NCBI GenBank assembly: GCA_021613535.1
Contig: CP075495.1
Location: 62,001 to 126,000 of the forward strand
Length of the DNA stretch: 64,000 nt
Source: Adineta vaga
Taxonomy: Eukaryota; Rotifera
Direction of reading: 5' to 3'
Part shown: in pieces, positions 1-12,645 of the stretch
How positions within the stretch are numbered: position 1 is the stretch's first letter
Layout: each line of letters starts with the position of its first letter
Notes under the pieces: model-generated
What the model was told of the DNA's origin: nothing
Database searches by the model: none
What the model saw: only the letters and a program-made list of their open reading frames with translations
Position numbers and translations under genes: made by a program

Positions 1-360
1 GACGTTGCTGATCTTATTCCAAAAGATAAGAAACCAAAATCAAATCAAAAGACAGTTTTATCAATTAAACGATCTGCATTACCACTTGTACCTGCTTATT
101 GTATTACAACACATAAAAGTCAAGGTCAAACATTGAGCAAAGTGGTTATCGATTTAAAATTACCAAATGAAACGTATGATATTGCAGCAGTGTACGTGCC
201 ATTATCTCGTGTAAAACGTTTAGCCGATCTAGCTATTCTACGACCATTTGATTATAAAGTTTTGCTGATGAAACCATCTAAATCTCAAATTACCGAAATG
301 GAAAGACTGGATAAACTGTTTTTGAAAACACGATCACGTTTTCCGGAATGGTTTCAATAA
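1..360 (+). CDS. Helitron A: PIF1-like helicase, C-terminal fragment
   Basis: Frame 1 is open from the first base to the TAA at 358-360 (119 codons), so the gene enters from outside the window. It carries the late SF1 helicase motif TTHKSQGQT followed by VYVPLSRVKRL, as in PIF1-type helicases that form the C-terminal half of Helitron Rep-helicase proteins. It closely resembles the end of the copy at 40765-41607 and is more distant from the minus-strand copy ending at 23043, so A and C belong to one subfamily. No lesion is visible here. The motif assignment is secure; belonging to a Helitron is supported by the terminal hairpin 430 bases downstream. Confidence 0.85.
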   Translation, partial: DVADLIPKDKKPKSNQKTVLSIKRSALPLVPAYCITTHKSQGQTLSKVVIDLKLPNETYDIAAVYVPLSRVKRLADLAILRPFDYKVLLMKPSKSQITEMERLDKLFLKTRSRFPEWFQ

Positions 361-785
361 ATCATACATTTAATAAGACAGCTCTTACTGATTTTATCAA
401 TTTTTACAATAGACAATTTGCATTTTCCATAAATTTCATTATCTTTCATTAAATTATGGAATTTCCACATTTTAATATTCTTTAAGATAAGATGGTCTTA
501 CTGGCAGATTATGTTGTGCATATTTACACAGATAATGATTTTTTTCTGTTCATTTTTCTTTGTTTCAATCACATATAAAATAAATTTTTGTTATACAGTT
601 GATTACGGAAGTCGCAGAACAAATGTTTTCAACTGTAATTTGAATTAGAAATCTTTTTTTGAAATACCGACGAGATAACTTTGAAGATTATAAGCTAAAA
701 AAGCACTGTGACGAGTACATAACAGTTGAATACAAATTATTATGAATGATTTCAGCAAGAGAAAAAGTTTACTGTTAGTCATTTA
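361..785 (+). other. Helitron A 3' non-coding region
   Basis: AT-rich sequence between the helicase stop and the terminal hairpin. No gene is visible. The corresponding interval in Helitron C (41608-41973) is similar in length, which sets the expected spacing from helicase stop to 3' end at about 0.4 kb. Confidence 0.5.
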
Positions 786-825
786 GTCGAGGGTTAAGCG
801 AGTCTGCCTCGACGAGCGTTACTAG
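786..825 (+). other. Helitron A 3' terminus: hairpin plus CTAG
   Basis: GTCGAGG (786-792) pairs with CCTCGAC (807-813) around a 14-nt loop. It is followed by GAGCGTTA and CTAG (822-825), then T. A hairpin shortly before CTRR, with a T in the 3' flank, is the standard Helitron 3' end. Related termini occur at 41974-42014 (plus) and, on the minus strand, at 15808-15846 and 19290-19331. Confidence 0.7.
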
Positions 826-1505
826 TTATTAACCCATTCCTATTCTTTGTTTACTGTTAGCAATAGTTATTGTTTTTCTCTCATATTACTGACCGGTGAT
901 TTTTCAAAATCTTTTTCTATTTTTAATTTAATAGTATTTTCTTCTTCATAGCTTTCGTATTTTTAATTTATATAGTCGACTAAAAACTGTTATGTTCAAT
1001 AGATTAATAGCCATAGTTTGATAACTAACTGAAGTGAAGCTTTTTAATTCTACTGCTTTCCTTTGAAAATCTCCCCTATCACATCAGTGACATACATTAC
1101 ATTCCAAATGAATACACATTATAGACAATATCGCTTGATTACGCTCTTACTGTTTCAGAAACAAAACAGTAGTATCTAGTATTTCCTTCTAGATTTGCAG
1201 ATATATAGTCATCTTTCTAGTAATAATTCTATGAGTCTGAGCAATATTTAATACTTTTCACTAAAAGCGTTCGCACGTATGAAATTTTCTTTCCGATAAT
1301 AGATCAGCATTTAAGTGTTTGTAAGAACTGCCGACCATATCGCTATGACTTATGTCATCTCGCTACTTCACTCACTCGCTATATCGCTACCTCGTTACAT
1401 CATTACATCATTACCTCGCTACCCCAACAGAGAAATGTTTAAAATGAAACGCGTTTTTACGCGTCATTTTTAAGTGCTTCTCTGCCCGCGTAGTGTCAAA
1501 CTCAA
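826..1505. other. Non-coding, low-complexity stretch
   Basis: No convincing gene. 1340-1425 is built of irregular TCGCTA/CATTAC words (cryptic simple repeat). A short hairpin with ACGCGT arms and flanking AAAATGA/TCATTTT lies near 1441-1472. Confidence 0.4.
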
Positions 1506-3156
1506 AAGTTGAATTCAATTATTCAATTATTCACTTCAATTATTCAACTATTATAAGGTGCAGGAAATGCAAAATTATAGTGGATTTTTTTCCTTGTTTG
1601 TTTATATATGGGTTCATAGAGAATGAAACGCTGATCACGAATATATATAAATTGTTTCGATCTGATCGCTGTTTGACTGAGAAAAACGCTAAATACCTTC
1701 AATGACTAAAAATGTCATATATCTTGCTTCCTTTACAGAAACTGTTCAACTATGAGAACAATTATCACGTTAAATATTTTTAAATATCATATTCTGAATC
1801 AGCATGAAAAACTGAATCAGAGAATGCTATTTGATCAGATTCAAAACCAAAACAATTTTAAAAATTCTGTGTAACATTCAGACCCTCATATGCGAAAAAA
1901 GTACATATCCGTGACAAATCGTATAAGTCTATCTAGTTCTTTCTTTTAAGAGATAGAATCAACTGTCATATCTCATTCGAACCATCAGAACGTGGGCTAC
2001 AAAAGTACTTATTTAGTTTATTTTAAATTTTGTTTTATTGTTGACAAAATTGAATTTTTTCTTCTGTTGAATACTAATATTAGCCAAATCCATGAAAAAT
2101 GAGTTTGTTTTAAACAGTTTTTATAACTATAATTCATTTAACAGCAAAATGAATTTCATATTCGGAATCACCATAAAACACTACATTGAATAATATAGAT
2201 TTCATTAGTTTTTATTTCCTATGAAAAATCGACCCTGGGAGACCACAGGCAAATTTTTACAAAAAAAAACGTGAGGGGGCCACGGATGAACTTTGGGTCA
2301 GAAACAGTTTTTACTAAAAGATGTGTTATTCAATGTAGTGTTTTATGGTGATTCCGAATATGAAATTCATTTTGCTGTTAAATGAATTATAGTTATAAAA
2401 ACTGCTTAAAACAAACTCATTTTTCATGGATTTGGCTAATATTAGTATTCAACAGAAGAAAAAATTCAATTTTGTCAACAATAAAACAAAATTTAAAATA
2501 AACTAAATAAGTACTTTTGTAGCCCACGTTCTGACTAGGGGTCCACCAAGTTCAGCTTTCGCTCAGAACTGATGAACTGTTCGAAAAGTTTCTCTCAGAC
2601 AACTGAACCGATCAAACAGTTCTTTTTGAGCGAACTGAACTTTTCAAACAGTTCGTTCTAAGTGAGCTGAACTGATTGAATAGCTCTTTCGAACAAGTTG
2701 AACTTCTAGAACAGTTCGTTTTAAGTGAGCTGAACTGGTCGGACAGTTCGTTCGAACTAATCATCGGCTAAAGAAGTGATACGATATAGCATCATATATC
2801 CAGATTTAAATGTAGTATACATATAATATCCTCACCCGATTTCAATTTCATAGAATAAAAAGTGTTATTCCCATTTGGGATAACAATAGTTTCTCGATGT
2901 TTTCAAAAGCAGTTCTGACAATGATTGGCATTAGTGATTAGTGTAATATTTGATTAAAAGTGTATTTCAGAATCAACAAAAGTTTCGATAGAAGGTAAAA
3001 AAACATGTAAACAAGATAACGTAACATCATATAGCATAACGACGCATAGAAAACAGAATTACAACCGGCTTTGAAAATGAGTACTCTGAGTTTAAAGAAT
3101 AATCAAACTGATAATATAAATTAAAATAAAACTAGAAAAGACAAGAAAAATTAGAT

Positions 3157-6100
3157 CTAATGTTTAAGGAACATAGAGTACTTCAAATTTTTTGCCGATA
3201 GAGACGATCGAGCTTTACGCGCAACGTGACCTGCGACAGAAAAACAACTTTCCGAAGGTACCGAGCTAGCAGGCACACATCCATAACGACGTGCCAATTT
3301 GCTCAGCATAGGAAGACTATTTTCATATTTCTTCCAAAATGTTGTAAATGAATGATCACATTTATCCAATGATTCATATTTTGCTAATTCTTGTCGAAAT
3401 GTTAAAACTTTGTTTTTCAGTGGTTCTTGTAATTCATCGATGATGCCACATTTTGCACGAAATAGTTTTAAACGATCAGCATTTGAAACAAAAAACTTGT
3501 CAGATGTTTTATTATTCATCGAATCGGTGGTTGTTAATGTAGAAATTGTAGATGAAACTGCATGATTTTTCTTATTATGTTCAGCAGTCAATAATCTCTT
3601 AACAGTAGTTTTGTCGTTATCATTCATCGAGACATATACTTCTGGATCGAAAAAAGCACAAAACTATAAAAGAAAAAAACATATGATAACAATAACTGAT
3701 TTATGAGCAAAATAAATTTGCTAAGAATGTGTATTTATTACTAAGTCGTAGTTAAACAAATGGTAAAATTGTTTCTCCAGATATTCTTTCGATCTTATAT
3801 ATAAAAGTTCGACAATAGTGTTTCAATCCGAGGTTAATATGTTGTGCATGGAGAGCTTGTTGTTGTCCTAGACATCAGGGTATAATGACAAAATCTCGAA
3901 AAAGAAATCTCGAAAAAAAAATTTCGAAAAAACAAATTTCGAAAAAAAGAATGTCGAAAACGGAAAAGGTCGAAAAATTTTTATCTCGAAAATTGTCAAT
4001 CTCGAAAGAGAAAAACCTCGAAAATCAAATAACTCGAAGAAATATCGAAGGTACTAAAAATGTTCTAAATATAAATTTAAGCAGTGAAACTAATGCATTA
4101 GAGAATAGTTTATTTTATTGAAGAAATTCGCGGAATTTATTGATCGAATAGAAAATTCAATTGAGAACGTGAATAAAAAGAACGCTTAAATTTTCGTTGC
4201 GACTAAAAGAGTTAATCCTTCAGCAAGTTCATCAATTGTTATTGTTTTATCATCAAATTGAGACTGAAGCGAATTAAGTCGTTGTTCAAAATCGTTCGTT
4301 TTCCTGTTGATTTGTTTTTTATCTCCCATAGCCAGCTTCAACATTGTTTGCCGAACACAAACTTCCTCGATGCGAAAGCATTCAAACAGATGCCACACAT
4401 TAGGATGATATCTTGCAACCAACCGGTTAAACCGGTGATTCCACCCTAATCAAAAAAGAAAAATTAAGCAAAAGGAATTTGAAAACTTACCCTCTACAAA
4501 ATTGTTCGTTCGATGCTTCAGTCCAGAGACATTCCATAGATTCCAACGCATTTTTCTAATCCAATAACCTTCGAAGTAATCAATGAGCGGTTTCATTACA
4601 TTAGGTGCTGTCTCGGCGATTTTATCAAAGACATCGTATATGATTAACCGGAATAAGAGGAAGCATCATCAGCTGACGTGCAGTATCTCGTGCATGCTTG
4701 TCATCGCGATACACCGTGGTTAGATTAAGACATTGAATTCGTTTGATAATTGAATTTGTAAAATGGAAATAACATCCGACGTGTCGTGCGTTAGGAAACT
4801 AAAGACGAAAGAGACATAACCTAATGAGAAGATAAGACAAAACATACTTCATCAGCTATTGTTTTAATCATTGCTGATTCAAAATCAGTTGTGATCATTT
4901 TAGGATGAAATATTAGTTGAAGACGACGAGCATGATGAGTGAGAATTGAAAACAATTCTTTATAAATCACATAAGATCGATCACAAAGAATAGCAATAGC
5001 ACAAAGATAACCTGTTTAAATAAATCAGATAAAAATTATTTTATAGAAAGAAGTAATTTACTTTGATTATTTTTAAGACAGTGAATAGAATATATTTGAT
5101 CAAAATGTGGTGGACAGCTATCGAATGTACCATCCATCATTATATGTGATGATGTAAAAAGAGTACGGAGCTGTTCGTCAGTTGCATAAACTATAATTCG
5201 TTTGTCGACATCTCCATCAATACGTTGAACTTTATCAGCAAGTAGATAACGTTGGCCATCAGTCGTCTTTTTATATTGTAATGGAATATCAAAATCCATC
5301 GAAGATGGAAGACTAGGTGTATCCTGACGACGAATTTGATGTAAACCATGATCTAAAACAAAATAGTTTGCTTTTTATGACGAACGAATATTTTACATAC
5401 AGGCTTGTTTAGTGGTATTTGCCATACCAAGTGCAGTAGTGGTCAAACTGGTTCGAGAAAGTTCTTCAGTGTAAATCTTACCGACTGTAGTCGTTTCACG
5501 TTTAATACGATTTTTCACGTTTAATAACATTTTCCGAATTTCCAATTTTTCTGGTGTAGGCATATGTCTATGATTAGATTTTGTGAATTTAATAAACACA
5601 TCGTTGTTAGTAAGATGAACACCCATGTTGCACAGCTTTTCCTGGCATATCCAATAGGTAACCTTTTCACTCGATTTGTTCTGCTGAAAAATAAAACCAT
5701 CAATGACAAGAAGACGTCTTTTCTTGTTACTTGTAATAAATGTAATAGTAGACGATGTGTTTGAATTAGTCGACGACATGATTAGAAGATAATAAATGGA
5801 AAGATAATAAAAGAGAAAACACGAATTGTGTTTATATAGGGTTCGAACGAGACGGACGAGCACGAATAACTCGTGCTAACTGTGCAGTACGAATACAAGA
5901 ACAGCGAAAGAAAATTAAATATATCACAAGTGAACAAAGAATTGAGGACTCGATGAAATGAAAGAAATATAGAAGATATCTATTGTAAACAAAGATCGAA
6001 ACCCTAGACGAAGATAACGAATGTTAGATATCGCTAATATGATATCGAAGAGCGTGAGACTTGATGAATGAAAGAAAATGATTTAATAATAATCAAACAT

Positions 6101-9100
6101 ACTTAACACATATGTATTGTTGCGAAAATAATAGGATATCCTAACAAACTGTCGAAATAGCTGTATGAGTTCAATTTTACATCTTTTTTCAATTTAATTT
6201 TCGACGATGTATTTAGATTTTTTTCGAGATTTCTGTTCGAGATTTTATATTTTCGAGATTTTGCATTTTCGAGATTCTCGGTTTCGAGATTTTATCCTTC
6301 GAGATCATAGCTTTTCGAGATTTTCGTTTTCGAGATTTTATTTTCGAGATTTTTGCTTTCGAGATTTTAATTTTCGAGATTTTGTCAGTAATTCGACATC
6401 AGAGTTGTATAATTTATCCCAAACTCGTATTCTGTTCATTCATCTCTCATGTGTTCAGATTTATTGTTAAAAATCTTACCAACATTAAATTATGCTCTGA
6501 TGAACTAGATGCACGAAGTACATATTGATCAAATTTTTCACATAATACCTCTTTAGTTTTTGCTTCAATAGGATTATTTGTGCTGTTGTGCAGATAAAAA
6601 TATAAAGAATCAATAACAGGATAAGCTACTGCATACGATGGATATTTGCTTCCCGATAACATTTCTGAACCTTCACAAATTAAAACTAATATTTTTTCTA
6701 AAACTTTTGCAATCTCCCATTGTTCATCTGATAGTTGTAGATTAAGTAATTTGTTCTTCTGTTCAATACGTATACCTTCAATCGAAGGCAACTCATATAT
6801 TAATTGATTTAATATATCTTTATAACCAATGAATTTGGACAACATTGTACATGTGCTGTTCCATCTAATGCGTAAGTCGACAGATAATTGATATTTAATA
6901 TTAGGACGAGCAAGTTTTTGAGTAATTTCAAAAAGAATACTAGATTTGTTGATAATGTTGATGGTTTTTCGACAATTGTATAGAATATCACTTATGGTGC
7001 CATTACTAAACGAGATACTGTTTGTTGACACCATTTCATAATCCATTTCGTCGTCTGAAGAAATAACATCTGAATCATCACGAGGTGCTTCACTAACATC
7101 TTCATCATCAAAATCATCTTCTTCTGTAATGAAATCCATCTCATCATCATTGGTACTAATGGTTGATGTTGATTTTCTTTCTTCTTCATCTTCTTCTGAT
7201 TCGTCATATGGATTTTCTTTGTTTCCATCAATATTCGACTTGGCATTTGGATTGTTACCATACAAACTAAACAATATAATTTATTTTTACGAAGAATCTG
7301 AAACTTTTCTGTAGTTATAGATAGTTTAGAACTAGCTACTATCATGGTATGTAATTTGTTTTATTTTCATCCTACACGGTACTAAATTAATTCTAATTTC
7401 CAGTTAAAAACAGGAGATAACCAAAAATTATCTTTTTTAATGAAAATCTCAATTCTAATTTATAAGAAATAATTGACAGAAAGTTAAAATTGTATTTTAC
7501 AAAAATTAATAAAATCTAGACAATTTTCCATTTAAATATTCTAATCTATTTGTTCCGATTTGACATCATAGTATTACGTATCAAATTCAAAGTGATAAAA
7601 AGAATGTTGATTATAAGAATGCCCTACGCTACGAAATGATTATTAACTGATCTGTTACAGAATAATTCTTTCTATATTCTTTATTTCATGCCTTAGCTGA
7701 ATAAATAATTTGTTCGAAGATTTTATAAACAGAAAAATTCTATTAATTCATTGCATTAATTACGATAAAGCTACCCTTTTCCAACATTACACTGTCTTAT
7801 TCTAACCTCTTCAAATTGAATCTCATTCATTTGGATCTTTTATGTATATTTGCAGACAGTATTATGGATCATTGTTCTTAGAACGATGTATGATGACAAA
7901 TCAGTTGTTTTAGATTTGTGGTGTAATTTTATTCTCTGTTTATTGAGATTGTCAGGTGCTGAATATTATTTTAACATAATAACTGTCTTACTTGATTAAA
8001 TCAAATGGTTTTTTTTTCTTGTCATCTTCTTTCTTCCATAATTGAAGACCATTTTTAATAGCCAAATTCAAACCATGGCATAAACAATATATTCGAACAC
8101 CAAACTTATCTGATTGTTGTGTAGCTGCACGTATATCACTACCATTGTCAGTTACAATTGCTGTAACTTTTGATTGAAGTCCAAATCTTAAATCAAAATT
8201 ACATTACAATCAAAAATATTCAAATAATTACCTGGTAATTACACGATCCAAATGTCGTCGAATTCTACTTGATAAATGTCTTCCATGGAAACGTCTAAAA
8301 CTAAGAACTTTCGATATATGTTGAAAGTATTGATCAATAAAATGAACGGTGACACATAAATAATGATTTCCTTGGGGACGTTTCCATAAATCCGTGGTTA
8401 AACAAACATTAGATATATTATTTAATTCTTCTTGTAGTTCCAATAATTTTGATGAATATAATTTTCCAATGGTTGTAGCGACTGTATTTTCATGTGGTCC
8501 AGCATAACCGGGAATGGCTTGTGACAAGAACTGTTTCATACCTAAACAAATTATTTCACAGAAAATATTTCTTTGCACAAATATTTTTAACTATATTTTA
8601 AAACATAACATTTTAATTTACTTCGCTGTTGTTTAATAGTGATACCGTTAAAATGAAAATAGTCTTTGACATATTTTCGCTACTAAACAAGTTGTGTCGC
8701 TTAATAGATTCTTCTCTGTAAAAAGATGTTAATCGACATCTAATCTCTAATTCATTTTACCAATCTCTTTAAATTTTTAGCAAAACTACAGAATAAAAAA
8801 ATGACTCCAATTGAAATTAATGAATAGTTTACAATATAATTATCAATCAAATAAGAGAACATCTGTATTTTGTGTGAAAAAAATTTATATGAACATTTAG
8901 TCATTTAGGATATTTATAAAGAGTGATTTGCTATAACGAACTGCAAGAAAAAATTTGTTTTGAAACATACCGTTTTTACGAAAATCTCCAAATGGCCTAC
9001 TGTTAAGTATTATACAGTTAATTGCAGATGCATCGAGTATAGTTTTACGATGTGAATCAAATTTTTCATCGGCTTGAGATTGTTCATTCACTTGCCGAAT

Positions 9101-9516
9101 ATAATGTAAACCGTGTACATTGACTAAATGACGTCTAATGTTTGCATTCGAATTAGAACTACAACGAATAGTCTAGAATAAAAGACTAATATATTTCAAC
9201 ATTAGAATAATAGGTATAAATAGATGACCTTCTGACATATTGTACATTTGTATTCTTTGTTTGACATTTTATTTGCATAAGAATGTACAATTGACACTTT
9301 GCGTTTTTTAATTGGTACTGGTTCTTCATTTTCATCATTGCTGATATCACTTAGAGTATCATGATGGCGAGAAGCGTTTGATACACTGCATGTTGATAAT
9401 TCAGCTTTTGATTTAGATGTATCGTTAGAGTGTTTACTTTTCAATGTTGTACCCGATGAATTAGAAGATGTCCTTTTGATAAAGTTAGTCTTCTGTGAAG
9501 TGATTGCTCTTTTCAT
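3157..9516 (-). CDS. hAT transposase, six exons, frame intact
   Basis: Exons by splice sites and homology: 9229-9516, 8971-9172, 8232-8541, 7992-8186, 6480-7266, 3157-3663. They total 2289 nt, exactly 763 codons with stop. Exons 1-2 form a BED zinc finger (C-x2-C, then HLVNVH). Exon 3 has TTDLW and exon 4 VTDNGSD, which carry hAT catalytic aspartates. Exon 4 also has CLCHGLNLA. Exon 5 starts with an acidic stretch and has the RW motif. Exon 6 holds the C-terminal dimerisation domain (SVPSESCFSVAG). The MULE lies wholly inside intron 5. No stop or frameshift was seen, so it may be active. Exon limits are read by eye. Confidence 0.85.
3879..6394 (-). mobile_element. MULE transposon nested in the hAT intron
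   Basis: Both ends consist of about 200 bp of reiterated TCTCGAAAA words in inverted orientation (3887-4060 and 6215-6386), meeting the flanks as GACAAAATCTCG and CGAGATTTTGTC. GACATCAG occurs at 3871-3878 and 6395-6402, a plausible 8-10 bp MULE target duplication. The 8 outermost bases match only partly between ends, so the exact boundary is slightly uncertain. The interior encodes a FLYWCH/MULE transposase. Confidence 0.8.
4186..5779 (-). pseudogene. MULE transposase with FLYWCH finger, one frameshift
   Basis: Exons: 5401-5779, 5062-5352, 4848-5011, 4491-4798, 4186-4445. Exon 1 encodes a FLYWCH zinc finger (YWICQ..CNMG..H.H). Exon 2 contains MDGTF and exon 3 TTDFESA, the first two catalytic aspartates of MULE transposases. 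Exon 4 has CYFHF, and exons 4-5 the NNFVEG/WNHRFNRLV region. The exons sum to 1402 nt, one base out of frame. A single-base lesion near 4631-4645, where the frame passes from PVNH to YDVFDKIA, accounts for this. It looks recently inactivated, or the base is a sequencing error. The start ATG at 5779 was chosen because the finger begins soon after. Confidence 0.78.
7267..7991 (-). other. hAT transposase intron 4
   Basis: AT-rich 725-bp interval between exon 4 (ends at 7992, donor GTAAGAC) and exon 5 (acceptor TTGTTTAG). It is much longer than the other hAT introns (about 45-430 bp, excluding the MULE-bearing one). No further element was recognised inside. Confidence 0.5.
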
Positions 9517-10606
9517 TGGAAATCAATTAATGTTGTTAGATTTTTCTTTGTATAGAACTGAAAATAATCGTGTACGTGTACAGAAAAATTATGGATAGGA
9601 TCCAGTACGATGATAGGTCGATAGCATAGAACGCAATAACATATTATAATAGACTTATATGTTCATACTACATAGCTGGACAAGAAAGACATCTATAGAG
9701 CAGAGAACGAAAGAGAATGAAAATTGCTGTATATGATGAGTATATTAAGTATGGATAATAGATATTATTATAGACTGTTAGTAGTAAAGATATAGATTAA
9801 TGTATGTGTGTGCCTTCCAACCAAAACATTCTAGGCAAAAACTGAAATCTTGAGAGTATGGATGAGGGTATTATGTATATACTACATTTAAATCTGGATA
9901 TATGATGCTAAATCGTATCACTTCTTTAGCCGATGATCAGTTCGAACGAACTGTCCGACCAGTTCAGCTCACTTAGAACGAACTGTTTGAAAAGTTCAGT
10001 TCGCTTAAAGAGAACTGTTCGACCAGTTCTTTTAGTTCGTTCGAACTGGGTTCGTGAACCTGAGCTGGTGGACCCCTAGTTCTGACGGTTCGAATGAGAT
10101 ATGACAGTTGATTCTATCTCTTAAAAGAAAGAACTAGATAGACTTATACGATTTGTCACGGATATGTACTTTTTTCGCATATGAGGGTCTGAATGTTACA
10201 CAGAATTTTTAAAATTGTTTTGGTTTTGAATCTGATCAAATAGCATTCTCTGATTCAGTTTTTCATGCTGATTCAGAATATGATATTTAAAAATATTTAA
10301 CGTGATAATTGTTCTCATAGTTGAACAGTTTCTGTAAAGGAAGCAAGATATATGACATTTTTAGTCATTGAAGGTATTTAGCGTTTTTCTCAGTCAAACA
10401 GCGATCAGATCGAAACAATTTATATATATTCGTGATCAGCGTTTCATTCTCTATGAACCCATATATAAACAAACAAGGAAAACAATCCACTGTAATTTTG
10501 CATTTCCTGCACCTTAGTTGAATAGTTGAACTTTTCAATTATCCAATTATTCAATTATTCAACTATTCAGTTATTCAGTTGTTCAGTTACTCGACTATTC
10601 AGTAAT

Positions 10607-11697
10607 AGAGGGCGTGCGCAAGAGTCAGCGTAGGCCACACTAGGACTCACCCCACACATCCATCTATTTGCACCACAAGCATCCTCAGACTACTGGTACC
10701 CCGCCGCACGCTCCACACACCCTCAGACTACTGGTACACCGCCGCACTCTCTAGACTCGCAGTATATGCTGCATCATGGCACAACTATCCTTGAAAATAT
10801 TTCGTACATTTTTTGTGCCCTCATAACAAACGTCCACTTACTTTGGTGCTTTGCAAAACGTTCACCGATTAAAATAAGGTAGGCAAAAATGTCTTTATAA
10901 AATTGGTCTCCCGCAGAAAAATGTCCTGTATTTTTAGTTAAGAGAATTTTCAGTCAAAGAGTGCCCGAAATATTGATCACTCTGTTGTTTAGTGGAAATG
11001 CTTGGTATTCATATGATGAACGCGGAGATTTACTTATATATACAATCAGTGAATGAAAAGGAAATCTGATGATTGTATTTGTATTGATCATATCGAGCTC
11101 TTATTCAAAGATAGGAAAGTCAAACACTTTCGAGTGAGATTATGTGATTCCTCTACGACCAACTAAATATCAGCATCGCTATCATGTTCATCACTTTCAT
11201 CATCAGCTCCACCCTCAATTTCAACGAAATCTACAATTGGTAAAACAACGTCGAGTAAAGCCAAAAACGTGTCAACAATCGCTGATCATCCGTTTCAAGT
11301 GCAAAATGAATTGGAAATTGATTCCTTATAATTAAAAATATACGCAATAGAACTTTATTCATCGACCACTGCTTTGATTTTGTCTGGCACACATTCCACG
11401 AATAGGACACTCATTTTAAAATAAACATATAACAAAGAGCGATATCTCAACGGCCTTTTTTTCGAAAGGTCACCAGTAGCCGAAGACATATTCCAAACGA
11501 CTAGAATTTGAAAACTTTCTTATGATGACATCTTCTGAACAACATTTGTGTAAGATACAAATTTATTTGTATCATTCAGCACCTCAACACCTACCTTCTA
11601 ATCAAAATATACCCAAACCCCCAACAACCTCCGCACACCCTCAGTATACGAATACCCGCGCACCCTCAGTCTAGCTTTATCCTGTCGCACAGAATAC
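10607..11697. other. Interior of the outer element, GC-richer, no clear gene
   Basis: 10683-10757 holds two tandem copies of a roughly 50-bp unit containing CTCAGACTACTGGTAC and CGCCGCAC. Similar CACCCTCAG words recur at 11640-11690. A short open frame at 11144-11335 has biased His/Gln/Arg composition and no recognisable domain; I do not call it a gene. Confidence 0.4.
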
Positions 11698-11755
11698 TTA
11701 AATAACTGAATAATTGAATAATTGAATAGTTGAAGTGAATAGTTGAATTCAACTT

Positions 11756-12645
11756 TCAAGTATTACATATATGACTTAAAATAAGCATATCTCCTTTGGA
11801 AAGCGATAAGGGGATGAACCGACTTGGGGTATTTGACTACTAACTAGGGTCTACAAGATAAGAGTAGTCTGAACCTTGAAGCTTTTTATCACCTCGAGAG
11901 GTTCCCTCCTTAGATACACGTACAAAACTCAGAAAGTTCTAAGTTGTTTACTAAGTATCCTGTCTCTGACACCCACCCCTTGCTGGGTTGACGACTGGTT
12001 GCTTGTAGAGTGTATTAGCTTTTACAAGTTAGTATTTAGTTTGAGTTAAGCAGTTTATATGATATGAATGTGACGATTTCTGATACAAGAGATGATTTAT
12101 GATATACGTATCTTTTATTTGATCCAAAGAAATCGTATCTATATTGTATTTCCCTCGTCCTTATATAGTTCTCGGTACATACAATATCACGCTACAGAAA
12201 AATATCAAACTCCATAAGTCATATGTAAAATCTATTGATATCACTAAGCGAGGTTATGGATAAAAGAAACATGCGATCAAAGTTTGTTCTAAGGGAAGAT
12301 AATCTATGTCAAGCATGAGGGAAAGTACCAACATATCATACATAAGAGTGGAACTATCATATGGATATCATATGAGTGTCACACCATATGAGATATACGA
12401 GGAAAGAAAACATATGTGTATCAGTTTCTCTCTAATGGATACACAAGAGGCTAGTGTCTAAGTACGAACAGGAGGAAGGAAAATAGACGATGATCGACTA
12501 TCTCATCGACATAAGAGAAGAAGAGAAAGAGGAAAGAGGAAAGAGGAAAGGAGGAAAAAGCATATTTCAAGGACAAATATCATAAGAAGTAGGAAGAGGG
12601 TATACAATCATTTAGATTGTCACAATGAACTAATTAATGTACTTA
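11756..12645. other. Intergenic region with polypurine tract
   Basis: No gene seen. 12515-12560 is an almost uninterrupted purine run of GAGGAAA-type repeats on the plus strand, downstream of the minus-strand glycosyltransferase. Confidence 0.4.

Larger units (their letters stand above)
2536..10078 (-). mobile_element. hAT transposon, complete, with 8-bp target duplication
   Basis: The ends are inverted TAGGGGTCCACC. The target duplication GTTCTGAC is at 2528-2535 and 10079-10086, and the homologous foldback at 14238-15648 shows the empty site. Subterminal zones (2545-2760, 9940-10060) carry many GAACTGTTC/AGTTCGTTC words in both orientations, likely transposase-binding repeats. The span includes a nested MULE of 2.5 kb. 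All transposase exons lie on the minus strand. Confidence 0.92.
1554..10516. mobile_element. Foldback element copy 1, split by a hAT
   Basis: The left part (1554-2535) and right part (10079-10516) together match the 14238-15648 element almost base for base. Both ends are TAAGGTGCAGGAAATGC in inverted orientation. The hAT interrupts it in the right arm at GTTCTGAC, which is duplicated on both sides. The element is non-coding. The terminal TA may be a Tc1/mariner-type target duplication. Confidence 0.8.
1506..11755. mobile_element. Outer element with ATTCAA-repeat inverted ends
   Basis: The left end (1506-1553) begins AAGTTGAATTCAA and continues as tandem ATTCAATT/ATTCAACT words. The right end (11698-11755) is the inverted counterpart. 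The repeat block resumes at 10517-10606, directly after the inserted foldback, so the foldback landed in the left terminal repeat. Without its insertions the element is about 1.3 kb. I see no transposase in its own interior (10607-11697). Superfamily unknown. Confidence 0.45.

Noticed and set aside
1340-1425. Possible satellite or CRISPR-like array (TCGCTA/CATTAC words)
   Set aside because: No constant repeat or spacer length; plain cryptic simplicity in a eukaryotic genome.
11144-11335. 63-codon plus-strand frame
   Set aside because: Biased composition, no domain, inside the interior of a repeat element.
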